64,000 nucleotides of DNA. Origin: Begonia masoniana. Lineage: Eukaryota; Streptophyta; Magnoliopsida; Cucurbitales; Begoniaceae. This document shows positions 63,467 through 64,000 of this stretch, one piece after another. The notes below the pieces were generated by a model. The model did not search any database. It was not told the DNA's origin and saw only the letters and a program-made list of their open reading frames with translations. Numbering within the stretch: position 1 is the stretch's first letter; each line of letters starts with the position of its first letter. A program made the translations under genes and the position numbers. The DNA lies in the NCBI GenBank assembly GCA_022432975.1, contig CM039512.1, positions 1,846,519 through 1,910,518 of the forward strand. The letters are read 5' to 3'.

Positions 63467-64000
63467 AGATTTACATGTGCTATGCACATGCACGTGCAAG
63501 AATTAAAAAGTCACATGAGAAGCACATGCAAATCCAAACAAATCGCGTATAAGAGATTTTATCCGACAGAATCTACTCAAATCAATTCAAATCATATTCA
63601 AACGTGAGATGATATCTTATCATGCAAAGGATCATTATCTCACGATTTTATTAGTTATTTTATTTTTATTTTCGTTTTTTTTAATTATTTAATTTAATTT
63701 TCATGTGTAGCCTATTTAATGGCAAAACACTTTTGATTTAGAAGAACATGTTTGAATTAAAAAATTGAGTGTTTTTTTTAGAGAGGATTTCTCTTTAGTT
63801 CTTTGCGAAGAACAACGATCTTCTTCAAGTCACGCTTGAAGAATCTCGCTTGATAGCTTTGGTTCTTACCAACGAGTTTGGTCTGGGTCAAGCTCCTGTT
63901 TTGATAGCTTTGGTTCAGCCAACAGGTGTGGCTCGGGTCAAGCTCCTGTTTTGATAACTAGGGTTCCATCGAATTCTTCGATTGGGGTCTTAGTTCCTTA
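63232..64000 (+). repeat. Gypsy 3' LTR (partial, 769 bp in window)
   Basis: Copy of 57056-57910, cut by the window edge. Differences from the 5' LTR include a G/A change in AGAGAGGATTTC and a C/T change in TTCTTCAAGTC. Confidence 0.93.

Larger units (their letters stand above)
57056..64000 (+). mobile_element. Ty3/gypsy LTR retrotransposon, probably CRM clade, right end outside window
   Basis: 5' LTR 57056-57910 and partial 3' LTR 63232-64000 differ at about six positions over 769 bp, so the insertion is recent. The primer-binding site TGGTATCAGAG (57913-57923) matches initiator tRNA-Met, two bases after the LTR. The purine tract GAGGGAAGGAA precedes the 3' LTR. One long gag-pol frame (58739-63466) has gypsy order: gag, CCHC knuckle, protease, RT, RNase H, integrase. 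There is no chromodomain; the frame ends inside the 3' LTR with [15 protein letters not shown]. Motifs such as [12 protein letters not shown] and the LTR-overlapping tail recall the plant centromeric (CRM) clade, an inference that needs a phylogeny. The target duplication cannot be checked because the right end is missing. Confidence 0.93.

Overview
The window is nuclear DNA of a flowering plant, most likely a eudicot. It is AT-rich, and its genes have short exons with plant-type GT-AG introns. The proteins are plant-specific (HD2-type histone deacetylase, arogenate dehydratase, DUF868, DUF7054, NAT12-type transporter), and Ty1/copia, Ty3/gypsy and MITE insertions are abundant. I cannot name the species. 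No prokaryotic operon, CRISPR array or phage-like system is present.

Layout. 558-15459 (+): the alpha subunit of the AP-2 clathrin adaptor, 24 exons. It enters the window mid-gene, carries a 4.4-kb copia element in one intron (9692-14108, itself hit by a hAT-like MITE) and has no final exon. 15460-19175: a scrambled block with a damaged second copy of the last AP-2 exon, homopolymer runs of up to 793 bases, a retroelement relic, a copy of part of an HD2 intron and a copy of an AP-2 exon. 20160-21530: a fold-back element. 22221-25149 (-): HD2-type histone deacetylase, nine exons. 26786-27539 (-): DUF7054 protein. 28634-28714 (+): tRNA-Leu(AAG). 29200-30950: palindromic AT-rich MITEs plus a 0.5-kb AAAT microsatellite inside a 270-bp duplication. 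31064-32358 (-): arogenate/prephenate dehydratase. 33979-39282 (-): NAT12-like nucleobase-ascorbate transporter, with a 501-base homopolymer over one exon. 41689-42575 (+): DUF868 protein. 44146-44617 (-): stress-response A/B-barrel protein. 45712-46667 (-): GORAB-like golgin. 47165-50579 (-): a young non-autonomous copia element encoding only gag-protease. 52880-57055: retroelement relics. 57056 to the window end (+): a young gypsy element, probably CRM clade, with one in-frame stop.

The genes are unrelated housekeeping loci (endocytosis, chromatin, phenylalanine synthesis, transport, Golgi, stress) and form no pathway or cluster. The strongest cross-cutting signal concerns sequence quality. 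Five of the conserved genes carry one or two single-base indels that break otherwise well-conserved reading frames; most are insertions. Three long homopolymer runs abut missing or duplicated exon sequence. I read these mainly as uncorrected long-read assembly errors, so the genes are probably intact in the plant. I found no convincing undescribed biological system. The best biological leads are the gag-protease-only copia element, the fold-back element, the palindromic MITE family and a GC-AG intron in the AP-2 gene.
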